Below the pieces are notes generated by a model that was given only the letters and a program-made list of their open reading frames with translations, was not told the DNA's origin and searched no databases. DNA of 64,000 nt. It comes from Stemphylium vesicarium. Taxonomy: Eukaryota; Ascomycota; Dothideomycetes; Pleosporales; Pleosporaceae. The position numbers and the translations under genes were made by a program. The stretch is from positions 1 to 64,000 of the forward strand of contig QXCR01000138.1 of assembly GCA_004380135.1 (NCBI GenBank), written 5' to 3'. Below, one piece after another: positions 42,735 through 52,827 of this stretch (the stretch's first letter is position 1; each line of letters opens with the position of its first letter).

Positions 42735-45700
42735 ATGCGACGACTCTTCCAGTTCGGGTCGAAGAAGCACGGCGTAAAGGTACCCCACACAAGACCGACC
42801 CCGACTCTGCGCGCTCTAACGCACAGGCAGGCTCCTGTGAAACCCTCCACATCCTCGTCAGTAGCAGCGCCCGCGGTCTCGTTGCCAGCACAAGCAACCG
42901 GTGCAGTTCTGCATGGCGTACAAGTAGTGTGTGAAGGCACCGATCCAGTCGTTGAGTGCGCTGTTCCGCCATGACCTTCTCCGCCCAGCAGCTGACGCCA
43001 GCCTAGCATCGTCGCGGTCCACGGCCTGAACGGGCACTGCGAGAAGACGTGGACGGCAGGCAACGGCATCGACAGCGTCAACTGGCTGCGCGACCTCCTT
43101 CCACAAGACCTCCCCAACGCGCGCATACTCAGCTGGGGCTACGACGCGAACACACACAGCGGGTCACGGGTGAGCTGCCAATATCTATTCAGCCATGCAC
43201 AAACGCTGGTGTCGGACCTGTGCCTTCACAGACAATTGACAGAGGTACGCGATGAGCGAGACACTATGTGCAGTAGAAAGAATTAACACCAGAGCAGACG
43301 AGCAAGCGGCCGATCATCTTCGTGGCGCACAGCCTGGGCGGCATCATCGTGAAGAGCGTAAGTGGGATTGTCAACGGCACATCGACACTCAGCTAACACA
43401 CACAGGCGCTCATCCACTCGGACGCGGCCCGCCGAGGCGCCCTCGAAGAGCACCGCGCCATCAAGCTGTCGACGTACGGCATCTTGTTTATGGGCACACC
43501 CCACCAAGGCGGCAGCGGCGTCGCGCTGGGTAAGCTTATGGTCAACGTAGCGTCGGTGTTTATGGCGGCAGACGACCGGCTGCTGCAGCACCTGGAGCGA
43601 GACTCGGAGTGGCTGCAGCAGCAGCTGGGGCAGTACGGGCCGATCAGCGGGGACTTTGTAACGAAGTTTGCGTTCGAGGAGTACGCAACGCCAACAGTGC
43701 TCGGCAAGTCAATCATAGTGAGTTGCTCTAAGATAACTCGTGCGTAGTGGCCGCTTGCTAACGTCCACCAGGTCGTTCCCCGAGCGTCGGCTGTGGTGCC
43801 AGGTGCTGCGGACGGCGAGGCGATCGCGATACACGCGGACCACATCCACATGGTCAAGTTCGGGTCGAAGACGGACCCAGGGTACAGGACGGTGTCAGGT
43901 CACCTGCGGGTAATGGCTGCGCATGCAGGCGACGCGATAGGCGGGCGATGGAATACAGAGGCCAAAGTGAACGCGGGTACGTAGTTTTGGAGTAGCAAAC
44001 ATGTTAGCGAAGTAGAGGCAGTAACAAGTTATTCTTAGTCCATTCCAACGAGCCTATTGCGTCGTTCACGGTCCAGTCTACCGTGCCCGAGGTCTTGCGC
44101 GTGGATCACTTTGTCGGTCGGAGCGAAGAGCTGGACGCCATCCACAGAGAGCTTCAGCACGATAGGTGTCGCAAGACGGCACTCGTGCAGGGTCTAGGTG
44201 GGATGGGCAAGACCCAGCTGGTACTGGCATACGCGCAGCGACACAGAGACGACTACTCGGCCGTTTTCTGGGTCAACAGCAAGGACGTCGACACGCTGAA
44301 GCAAGGCTACGCGGCCGCAGCAAGACGCATCTACCGCGAGCACCCATCGCTGGTGTATCTCAAGGCTGTCGCTGAAGGCAGCGATCTTGACGAAGCGGTG
44401 AAAGCGGTAAAGCGGTGGCTGAGCAGCGCTGGGAACGACAGGTGGCTGGTCATCTACGACAACCACGATACGCCGAAGCTGCCTGGGCATGACGAGCCGG
44501 GCACGTTCGACATCCGGCCGTTTCTGCCTGAAGCGGACCATGGGGCTATACTGATCACGACGCGGTCGTCTCAGCTGCAGCTGGGTCGTCCTGTCGGGGT
44601 GAAGAAGCTGCGGGACATCGAGCAAAGCCTGGAGATACTGTCACAGACGTCCAGGCGAGACGGACTGAGTCTCGGTAGGTGACACCTTCCTACCTCACCG
44701 TGAGCGATGCTGACATAGTAGCAAGACGCCGACGCTCGGAAGCTGGCTAACGAGCTGGATGGGCTGCCGCTTGCTCTTGCTACGGCCGGCGCCTACCTCC
44801 ACCAGGTGTCGACTAGCTTCGCCGACTATCTGCAGCTGTATAAGCAGTCATGGCTCCGGCTGCAGCAGAAGACGCCGCGGCTGCTTTCGTACGAAGATCG
44901 GGCGCTGTACTCGACGTGGAACATCTCGCTCGACCACGTCGAGCAGCAGAGCGAGCTGGCGACGAAGCTTCTGCAGCTGTGGGCGTACTTTGACAACCAA
45001 GACGTGTGGCTAGAGCTTGTGCAGGCGGGCCGAAAAGGGAGCCCATTGTGGTTCTCGGAGCTGGCAGAGGACCAGCTCAGCTTTGACGCGGCCGTGAGAG
45101 TACTCTGCGACCATGCGCTAGTCGAGGCAGATGCTACGTCTAAAGATGACAGCGTAGAGTCGCAAGGATATAGTATGCACAGCTGCGTGCACGCGTGGAC
45201 GAAGCATGTGGTGAACGAGAGATGGGACGATGCGCTAGCTGGGCTTGCACTACGGTGTGTAGGCCTACATGTGCCAGACAACAGTCGTCCTGAGTATTGG
45301 GTGATCCAGCGACGGCTGCTTAGGCACGCGAATCGATGCTAAGAGGTTACCAGCGTGGGGTTTAAGGATCGTAACGGTGAAGGAAGCTTGACTAAGGCTA
45401 TTCACAACCTGGGCGCCCTCTACGATGATCAGGGCAAGCTAGACAAGGCGGAAGAGATGTACGAGCGGGCGCTGCAAGGATTCGAGGAGGCACTTGGGCG
45501 CGATCACACGTCGACGCTGGACACGGTCAACAACCTGGGCCTCCTCTACGCTGGTCAGGGAAAGCTAGACAAGGCGGAAGAGATGTACGAGCGGGCGCTG
45601 CAAGGATACGAGAAGGCACTTGGGCGCGATCACACGTCGACGCTTGAGACGGTCAACAACCTGGGCCTCCTCTACGCTGGTCAGGGAAAGCTAGACAAGG

Positions 45701-45819
45701 CGGAAGAGATGTACCAGCGGGCGCTAGAGGGCTACGAAAAGCGCTTTGGGTCTGATCATCCGCGTTGTTGCAGTCTGCGCCAAGATCTCGCGACACTTCA
45801 AGATCGTGTGGCAGATTAG
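42735..45819 (+). pseudogene. NLR-type gene: hydrolase + NB-ARC + 3 TPR (copy II), TAA stop before TPRs
   Basis: Exons by splice reading: 42735-42962, 43002-43244, 43295-43357, 43406-43717, 43772-43976, 44039-44674, 44726-45819. The N-terminal hydrolase differs from copy I: VAVHGLNGHCEKTWTAGNG, nucleophile elbow FVAHSLGGIIVKSA, STYGILFMGTPHQGGSG. NB-ARC: VQGLGGMGKTQLVLAYAQR, DRWLVIYDNHD, GAILITTRSSQL. A TAA at 45340-45342 replaces the CAA (Gln) present in copy I (HANRC|EVTSVGF). After it three TPRs remain in frame, against six in copy I. A protein ending at the stop would be an NLR without sensor repeats. Introns of the NB-ARC part sit at the same positions as in copy I. Confidence 0.88.
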
Positions 45820-46031
45820 TTGGTAGTTGGTAGGTATTATCTTCCTCTTCTATCATGTATTACGTTAACTATGCTAACACTAGTATACTACATAATACAT
45901 TAATAGCATAGTAGTGGTAAGAAGCGCTTAAGATTTGATGTTGGCAGTACTTGAGTGTAGAGGATACGCTATCTTACTAGTAAGCCCTGTGCTGTAAAAT
46001 ACGGAGTATCATGCCAAAATGCTCTATTTGC

Positions 46032-46167
46032 TGCAAGCTACACCTGCGCCGACGGGCTAACGCTAGGCTTGTTCTGTGGAGTGGGGCGACGTGACCCCTG
46101 CTTACGGTGTGGCGCAAACGTTGTTGCAACAGCGCCCGAGGGGAAGCCGCATTCGCTAAGCACTGTA
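46032..46167 (+). repeat. dispersed ~135-bp repeat, copy 2
   Basis: Reverse complement of 33388-33521 with few differences (TGCAAGCTACACCTGCGCCGA to CTAAGCACTGTA). It is followed at 46168-46255 by a unit of the 141-bp repeat in direct orientation, lacking the hairpin arm. The stretch 45820-46031 before it is plain intergenic. Confidence 0.75.
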
Positions 46168-46344
46168 AAAGAGACTTTTGACCCTCGCAATCCATCTGTT
46201 ATGTGTAACAGCTTCTTCTAGCCTAGCGTCTTTACCCAGAGCAGGGCGTTTAAGAACAGTAGTTAGAGGAGGTTTCTATCGCTCAACACTTGTTAGCTTC
46301 TTATCAGAGGTTACAGCATAGGAACTGATGAAAAGATCAACGCT

Positions 46345-46845
46345 ATGGATGAATCTTCCGGGAAATCGTTTGCCAAAGCTCAGCAGCTTCATGGCATCGC
46401 TTTGAGTTCATTACTTGCTTCCCTCTTCCCCTCCGCCGTTATATTCTCGCTAGAAGTCCGTGTAATTTAAATCGTCCGCAAGCGTTTCCACAGTCCCAAG
46501 TAAGCTCACAACATTAAACCTATTCTTATACTAATGGTCGTAGCACTACTGTTTTGGATGTCGACACTACCCGCACAACCTGGAACAGACACATAGTAGC
46601 TAACCTTGTTCGATTTGACCGCCGCTACAAGCATTTCAATAGATACTTCTTCCGCTGGTACCTACGGTCACTTGTTGTTATATCTCCTCTGGCTGCACTC
46701 CTCATAACGCCCATTCTCGTCCCTTTGAACTACATCAAGGGAAAAAGCGCTGTGCTTGGAGTCAGTGGACACGATGCCTTGGGGTGGTCTAATGTCGGCC
46801 TTGATCAAGCAGATCGGTACTGGGCTCATCTCGTCTGCAATTAAG
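46345..46845 (+). pseudogene. CSC1/OSCA-like channel gene, truncated copy
   Basis: Matches the first part of the gene at 50262. Exon 1 starts MDESSGKSFAKAQQLHGIA; it is broken by TAA within the first helix (EVRVI, stop). An intron with GTAAGC and a TACTAAT branch follows. The second exon reads RFDRRYKHFNRYFFRWYLRS, then LITPILVPLNYIKGKS and DALGWSNVGLDQADRYWAHL, and then stops without homology. The remaining two thirds are missing. It keeps CAA (Gln) in GLDQADRYW where the longer copy has TAA. Confidence 0.82.
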
Positions 46846-47010
46846 CATACCGCACCATAAATTGTTCCCTAGCCCAAAGACATAATTTTGTTCCGTTACG
46901 CCAGTACGGTCCGACCGGATACGCTAGCTTGATAATGCTAGCTTGCCCCATAAACGGCCTTAATCGATGGCATCGCTTACTTGCATCCAATCATCTGCGA
47001 AACGCTGTGG
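46846..47010. repeat. relic of the 977-aa gene's 5' region
   Basis: 46846-46960 resembles 32886-33000 (TTCCG[TG]TACGC...GTACGGTCCG). 46966-47010 is nearly identical to 32665-32707, the start of exon 2 of the 977-aa gene. The two pieces are adjacent here but not in the same order as at 32-33 kb, so the region was rearranged. Confidence 0.65.
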
Positions 47011-47388
47011 CGTTCACATCTACCATGTCAGGACTAATAAGCAATTTTCTAAATAGACGCGAGTGCCGGTTATCCGCAGATCGCTCTTATCTTCGACAAA
47101 GGCAAATAGCAGATTATCGCCGAAGGCGTTGTTCTTGCCAACATTAACGCTTCGCTACCTTTACCTTCAGTAATTATGGGACAGTACTGTGTCCGGTTTC
47201 GGGGCTTTCATAACCCACAGGCAGAGGCAAAGGCGTTGCCGTAAGATCAAAGCTCCTGCTGCACGTGCTAAGCCGCCGTCGTGCTGTGAATTGCATCCTC
47301 GCGGCGCAGCAACGACGTGCACGATCCGATGCCAAGAACTCAGAGATCAAATCCTCTTTTGTACGCAGCTCACTTCTCTAGCAATCTA
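47011..47388. other. intergenic
   Basis: No gene recognised; short frames only. Confidence 0.4.
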
Positions 47389-47529
47389 ACGCCCGTCCCT
47401 ATGTGACGAAAAATCCTGTGGGCCGAGAATGACCAATCGGATCGCAAGGTCATAGAAAATTGCGCGATCCTAGCGATCCGATTGGTCATTCTCGGCCCAC
47501 GGGGTTTTTCGTCACATAGGGACGGACGT
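47389..47529. mobile_element. mariner-type MITE with ~58-bp terminal inverted repeats
   Basis: ACG[CT]CCGTCCCTATGTGACG begins each arm; the arms pair over about 58 bp (GGGCCGAGAATGACCAATCG in both). TA dinucleotides flank at 47387-47388 and 47530-47531. Non-coding; structurally like 33669-33810 but different in sequence. Confidence 0.87.
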
Positions 47530-47531
47530 TA

Positions 47532-47958
47532 GGCGGTTTCCCAGGACCGTGATTCGCAGTCTGCAAATCATCTCCCGATTGCCGCGACGCACGTCTCTCT
47601 TTCGTCAAGCTGCAGTAAGCAAAATCTTTTCGGGTGGAGTATCATCATCCCTGCTAGTAGCGCCGCTCACACTTTGCCGCGCATGCGTTCAAAGGGAACC
47701 CGGTTTCGCTAAGGACTGAATAGCGCCCGCTGCTCCGACCTAGCCTACCTATAAACCATGGAAAGGCCCCAGAACAGTAAGAAAGCCTAGTATGACCACC
47801 GCAGCAATTTACATGAGAATGCAGACACAACTGCCTCTACAGTCTGCTTGGAATATAGCATTGGTACTCTCCCCATCATCTTTCTAGTGTTTTTCTAAGT
47901 AACCAAGGAATTTTTCACCCACTGGGAAGCAATACGGGACACTCTTCGGACTGATCAG
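47532..47958. other. intergenic with diverged dispersed-repeat copy
   Basis: Around 47647-47719 is a diverged copy of the ~135-bp repeat (CTCACACTTTGCCGCGCATGC...TTTCGCTAAGGACTG). An upstream exon of the gene at 47959 may start near 47758 or 47790 but could not be fixed. Confidence 0.45.
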
Positions 47959-49496
47959 GTGGAGGAGCTGAGACGCGCCGTTGATCGTCTAAGAGAGGAA
48001 GTCCGTGGCGTTGAGTGCAACAAGAATACAAGAAAACGCGGTCGACCGATCGAATCTGAATTAAGGCTGCAAAAGAGCTGTCGTGTCTCATTAGCTGCCC
48101 CGAAAGACCATGGAAACTCTGAAGACTCAGTCATTGGATCGCCGACGCCCGATGTTGAAGGAAGAGATCCTGAGTCTTGCGACTTGTCCATAGCAAGGAC
48201 TAGGGTAGCTTGGGCTACTATCAACAGGCCGTTTCAACCTACTAGTGACGAGGTATTAAGGTCCCATAATGAGCCCTCTACTTTGATCTTTGATGAAGCT
48301 AATGCAAATTTTTAGGAGCATGCTTACCGTCTACATGAACCGGCTAGACCAGCTGCCCTGGATAACTATCGAAACTCTGAAGACTCAGTTATCGGATCGC
48401 CGACGACTCATACGACAGATGTTGAAGCACAAGTTACTACAGCCCTTGACAAGCTGCAAGATCCAGGAATACCGCCTCTCAGTGCGGCCAAGAGCATGGC
48501 GTCTCAACCACTTAATATCCCGGAGTTCGACACAGCGAGACTGACGAGGGCGCTAACGCTGAGGCATGTAAAAATAACCGATGAACGATGTCTTCGAATA
48601 CTCCAGTGCATCTACGAAACTGGAAGTCCACGCATACTCGATTCTCTAAAGGCTGCCACAATCACGCCAGTAACAACCATTGACACAACCAGTAATGTTG
48701 AAGCTTGTGTTGTAACATTATCTCACATTTATCATTACCTATATGCCAAAGCGCCTACAAGCCACTTGGCTGTCGCTCGAAGCCGGTACGTTAAATACTG
48801 TTATTATCAAACGTATCAGCAAGCTGTGAATTTACTTCAAGACTCGTTAGAAGCTAAAAATCTTGAACGACGAAAACTGGCAGCACGGCTTCGGAGATCA
48901 TTACAAAACGTAAGACTGCTGCCAGCAACTCCGGAAACAGATCAAGTGGCGCAAACCTACTCGGTAGATCCTAGAAGGGCTTGTGATATTGTAAAGCGCG
49001 ATGTTGTTCAGCGTATCCAGAAACTGTATAGGCGATATTCGGAAGAGGACAAGAGGGATTTTCACCAAATGATGACAGTCTTCCTTCGACATGGGAAGAC
49101 AATGAATCTGGTACTACAGGGAGTATCGCCTCCTTTAGACCCGGCACTCCTTTTGTTTCTTCCAAGTACAACAGCAACCTCCTTAGATATCACCTCATGC
49201 ATAATCGACGAAGAAGCACAAAAACGACTTGCTAAGGGAATTCGAGTTAAGGAGTAAGCGTTTATTTTTCACGACTGATTCGGCTATATGCTTACAAGAC
49301 TTTTAGTATTGAGGGGTTGAGTAATAAGGAAGCACTATGGATGGGAGCTGCATTGAGGATCCTTCGCCCAGAGCTCCTAGACAGGATGCCTGCAAAAGCA
49401 TCAAAGCTTCTTGATGGTTCTTCATGGGATTTCGACGACGTCCGACTGCGAAATTCGCACGAGTATCATAAAAAGCCTCTGGAGTTCTTAGCATAG
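47959..49496 (+). pseudogene. relative of the 977-aa protein (copy B), one in-frame TAG
   Basis: One frame runs from upstream of 47959 to 49253, then an intron (49254-49306) and a last exon 49307-49496. TAG at 48313-48315 interrupts it (DEANANF, stop, EHAYRLHEPARP) and fits CAG to TAG. The region around the stop carries a duplicated phrase, NSEDSVIGSPT, at both sides. C-terminal phrases match copy A: RCLRILQCIYETGSPRILDS, VARSRYVKYCYYQTYQQAV, PLDPALLLFLPS, and IEGLSNKEALWMGAAL after the shared intron. The 5' end lacks an ATG in reach. The N-terminal part (VEELRRAVDRLREEV) is unlike copy A. The internal ATG at 48496 could still start a shorter product. Confidence 0.7.
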
Positions 49497-50049
49497 GCAG
49501 AGTTAGAGCCGGCCTTGTAGATATAGGACACCATGCAGTCAATAGTAGTAGTGAATTCAGGATCATTCTTTAGAGTGATCACTCTGCTCTCCGTCTCCTA
49601 CTATATAAACGTTAGGTAAGACTTAGGTATTATCTCGACCTAAACTACTTAAAGGTAGATAACAAAAGTCGTCAAGTTAGACCCTAGTAGAGCCTTATCA
49701 TACACCTACGCGGGATTGCCGGATAACTGCCGGCTACGTCCATGTACCAGAAGAGAAGCGTGTTAAAGGCGAAAAGTTCATGATCTTATCTAAGCAGTTT
49801 GCACCTCAACGCCGCGGGTGTACAAAGTTGTGAGTAGCGATTACCTAATTAGGAAAGAGAGACTCTAAACCGTGACAAAAACACTTACCCGCCAAGCCTC
49901 TAAGACACGCGCTAGAACCCCACCCCACCAATACCAGCGTCTCTTCTTATTCGCAAGCCCCCCCATGCAAAACGCGACCAGAATGAGGTTGGGTAGACTA
50001 GGGTATTAGCTGCTTATTGCACGTGTGCTGACAAGTTGACACTATGCTA
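49497..50049. other. intergenic
   Basis: No gene recognised. Near 49866 is CTAAACCGTGAC, resembling the end of the small insertions at 18.8-19.2 kb. Confidence 0.4.
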
Positions 50050-50147
50050 TATCTGTCAGCTAGGGCGTTACAATCCCTGTTTGCAGTGTGGCTCACACTT
50101 TGGCCCGCATGCTTTCAAAGGGAACCCCACTTTTGCTAGGCACTATA
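50050..50147 (+). repeat. dispersed ~135-bp repeat, diverged copy
   Basis: Shares AATCCCTG, GTGTGG, AAAGGGAACCCC and the GCTAGGCACTATA end with copies 1 and 2. As at 46.0 kb it lies just upstream of a CSC1-like gene copy, so promoter and repeat were duplicated together. Confidence 0.55.
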
Positions 50148-50261
50148 TTCCTCGTCAATTAACTCTCAGCGACGAAGGGTACAAAGAGACCTTCTCCGCT
50201 CAGAGTCTATCATCTATATATCAGAGTTTACAGTGAAGGAACGGACAAGAAGACCAACGCT

Positions 50262-52827
50262 ATGGATGAATCTTTTGGGAAATCGTTTGCTAAAGCTCAA
50301 CAGCTCCACGGTCTCTCTTTAAGCTCATTCATAGCTTCCGTCTCTATTTCCGCAGTCGTATTTACCCTAGAGGTCCTTTTATTTACTATTATCTGCAAGC
50401 GCTTCCCCGATATCTAGTAAGGTTACAGTATTCTACCTCGTCTTTTACTAACGATCGCAGTACTACGGTTCCAGAATATTTGGACAGTATCTTCCCAACC
50501 TGGAAACGATATATTGCAGCCAACATTCTTCGATTTGACCGCCGCCACGAGCATTTTGATAGATACTTCTTCCGCCGGTACCTACGGTCACTGCTTCTTA
50601 TATTTGCTCCCGCTTCACTTCTTATCACGCCTATCCTTATCCCTTTAAACTACACTAACGGGAAAACTGCTATTCTTGGAGTAAGTGGACTTGATGCCCT
50701 AGGGTGGTCTAATGTCGGTCTTGAATAAGCAGATCGGTACTGGGTTCATCTTGTGTTGGGTTTGCTCTTTACTGGACATGTTTGCTGGGTTATCTGGAAC
50801 GAGCTTACATTCTACGTGGCAACCCGGCAATACTCACCGTACGCGGCTTTGCGTACAGTACTCATCGATTCTATACCAGACGATTGGATGTCCGAGAAGG
50901 TACTCAGGTCTCAACTCGAGGTCTTCCCTGGTGAGGTCACTGCCATCTCCTTCAATCGTGACTATAGCGCAATCTCCCAGCTCTCCGCAAGACGGGAGCG
51001 CCTGGCACGCGCCCTAGAGGTGGCAGAGATTGCCAACCTAAGGAAGGCTTGCAGAGCAGGCGTACAGAAACGAGCCAAGAGCTCAAGCTTTCGCAAAGAA
51101 CGCAGGCGCTCGAGCTTCCGGTCACGTAGCCTCCTAAACCTTTTTGCCTGGCTAAGACCCGAAAAGGTCGACACTAGCTTATTCTATTAGGAGGAACTTC
51201 GCAACGCTGGTGAAAAGATGGAATTCTACCGCAAAACACGGGAGGACTTCCCCCTGCTGCGATCCGCCTTTATTACCTTCGCCAATCCACTCGCCGCCCA
51301 CATTGCGTGCCAAACAGTGATTCACACTAGGTCGGGTTATATGACACCTCGCACAATGCCTCCATCCGTAGATGATGTGGTGTGGAGCAACGTTAATATC
51401 GCCTGGCGGGACAGGACGATACGTACTGTGCTTTCCAACGCACTCATCGTGGCGACGGCGACTGCCTGTGTTGTACCAGTAGCTTTGGCAGGGCTCCTCT
51501 CCCAGATCATCTATATCACCCAGGCAGTATCTTGGCTGAGCTGGATCAACGAGCTTCCCGTGTCCTTCCTGGGCCTGCTTCAAGGTGTAGTACCTCCCGT
51601 CCTAGTGACCGTGCTAGTAAAAGGATATATTTTGATACTAGAATACCTTATCCGAAAGCAGGGCATCTCTTCTAGGAGCCAGATCGATGTCAAGATCCAA
51701 GATTATTACTTTTACTTCCTCTTTGTTCAAGTTACTCTCGTAGTATCTTTGTCTGCGGGGCTTACTGCTATCGCGAACGAAATGGCAAGCGGAGCTTCGC
51801 TAGCTGCGACCTTGGCTAAAAACCTACCAAAAGCAAGCAATTACTTTATTTCTTATATTCTCTTACAAGCTCTGTCGGTCAGCGCCAACTCTTTGCTAAG
51901 AATGGACCGTTTATTCGGGAAGCTACTACTTGGTCCAATCTTTGACAAGTCAGTCACCCAGATGATGACAAGAAGGAAAGGTCAGGATGTCCAATGGGGC
52001 ACCTTCGTACCTGTATTCACAAATCTCTCCTGCATCAGTAGGTTCTAGATTACAGAAGCGCCCAGAGCAGCCCACGCTGAAACAGACAGGATTCCTCTAC
52101 GCTATCATCTCACCAATCATCCTTCCTTTCCAGGTTCTTGCTATTAGCTTGTTCTGGATCATCTACTCTAGCTCAGGCATCCTACTCACGGAGCGGGATC
52201 ATGGAGGGCTCTTCTGTTGCCATTGGAGGGGTACCCGTGCTGGAATCGGCCCGATACTCCTTGGCCGAATATTCGACTACCTTCGATGCCTCTCGTTTCA
52301 TACCATATACTACGTATACCTGATGTATATAAACTGGCTTGTCTACTCCGTAGGATAATAAACACAGTTCTCATATGCAGTTGTTGACGCCTTGTCTACT
52401 GCAATATCTTCTATCCTAGAGCGCTCAAACATCTCTTGATAGGCTTGTACCTAATGCAAGTCTGTCTTGTAGCTCTTTTTCTTCTTGTACGAGACTCGCA
52501 AGGCAACGCTAGATGTATTGGTCAGGCGTGCATAATGGTGCTTACTACTGGACTGACGATTGTATATCATCGCTTGCTCTGCAGAGCATTCAACCCGTTG
52601 CTGAGCTTTTCCCCTACTGCGCTTAAGGACGCTTTAGCCAAGGACGCAACGCCAACCCCTATATTTCTCCACAAGGCCCTTAGATCAAGCCCAGCGATTA
52701 GTATTCCCAAAGATAGTCACGGAATTGGTTCTACTCGAGCACTGCAGCTTAGGGAGGAACTGAAAGATGTGACTGTATCCGATTCAGACGCAACCATCAC
52801 CAAGTTAGGCAAGATACAGTTACGATA
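50262..52827 (+). pseudogene. CSC1/OSCA (DUF221) stress-gated cation channel gene, broken
   Basis: Exon 1 50262-50416, intron 50417-50460 with TACTAAC branch, then one frame to 52037 and an intron to 52089. Family features: YFFRRYLRSLLLIFAPASLL, SNVGLE, LGLLFTGHVCWVIWNELTFY, the cytosolic RNA-binding-like region, VIHTRSGYMTPRTMPPSVDD, DVVWSNVNIAWRDRTIR, LPKASNYFISYILLQALSVS, and VQWGTFVPVFTNLSC. It ends with FYPRALKHLLIGLYLMQVCL and LVRDSQGNARCIGQA. TAA at 50726-50728 replaces CAA of the 46.3-kb copy; TAG at 51188-51190 fits CAG (FY, stop, EELRNAGEKM). 52150-52405 is rearranged or carries an insertion. The intact protein would be an osmosensitive Ca2+-permeable plasma-membrane channel. Confidence 0.88.

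Noticed and set aside
42735..42974. Reading the first NLR II exon as an independent 79-aa gene
   Set aside because: It joins by a short intron to the VAVHGLNGHC exon; downstream exons keep the phase.
43170..43240. An intron starting at GTGAGC (43170) in NLR II
   Set aside because: The frame is open through it and the family sequence (SRVSCQYLFSHAQTLVSDLC) continues, so it is exon.
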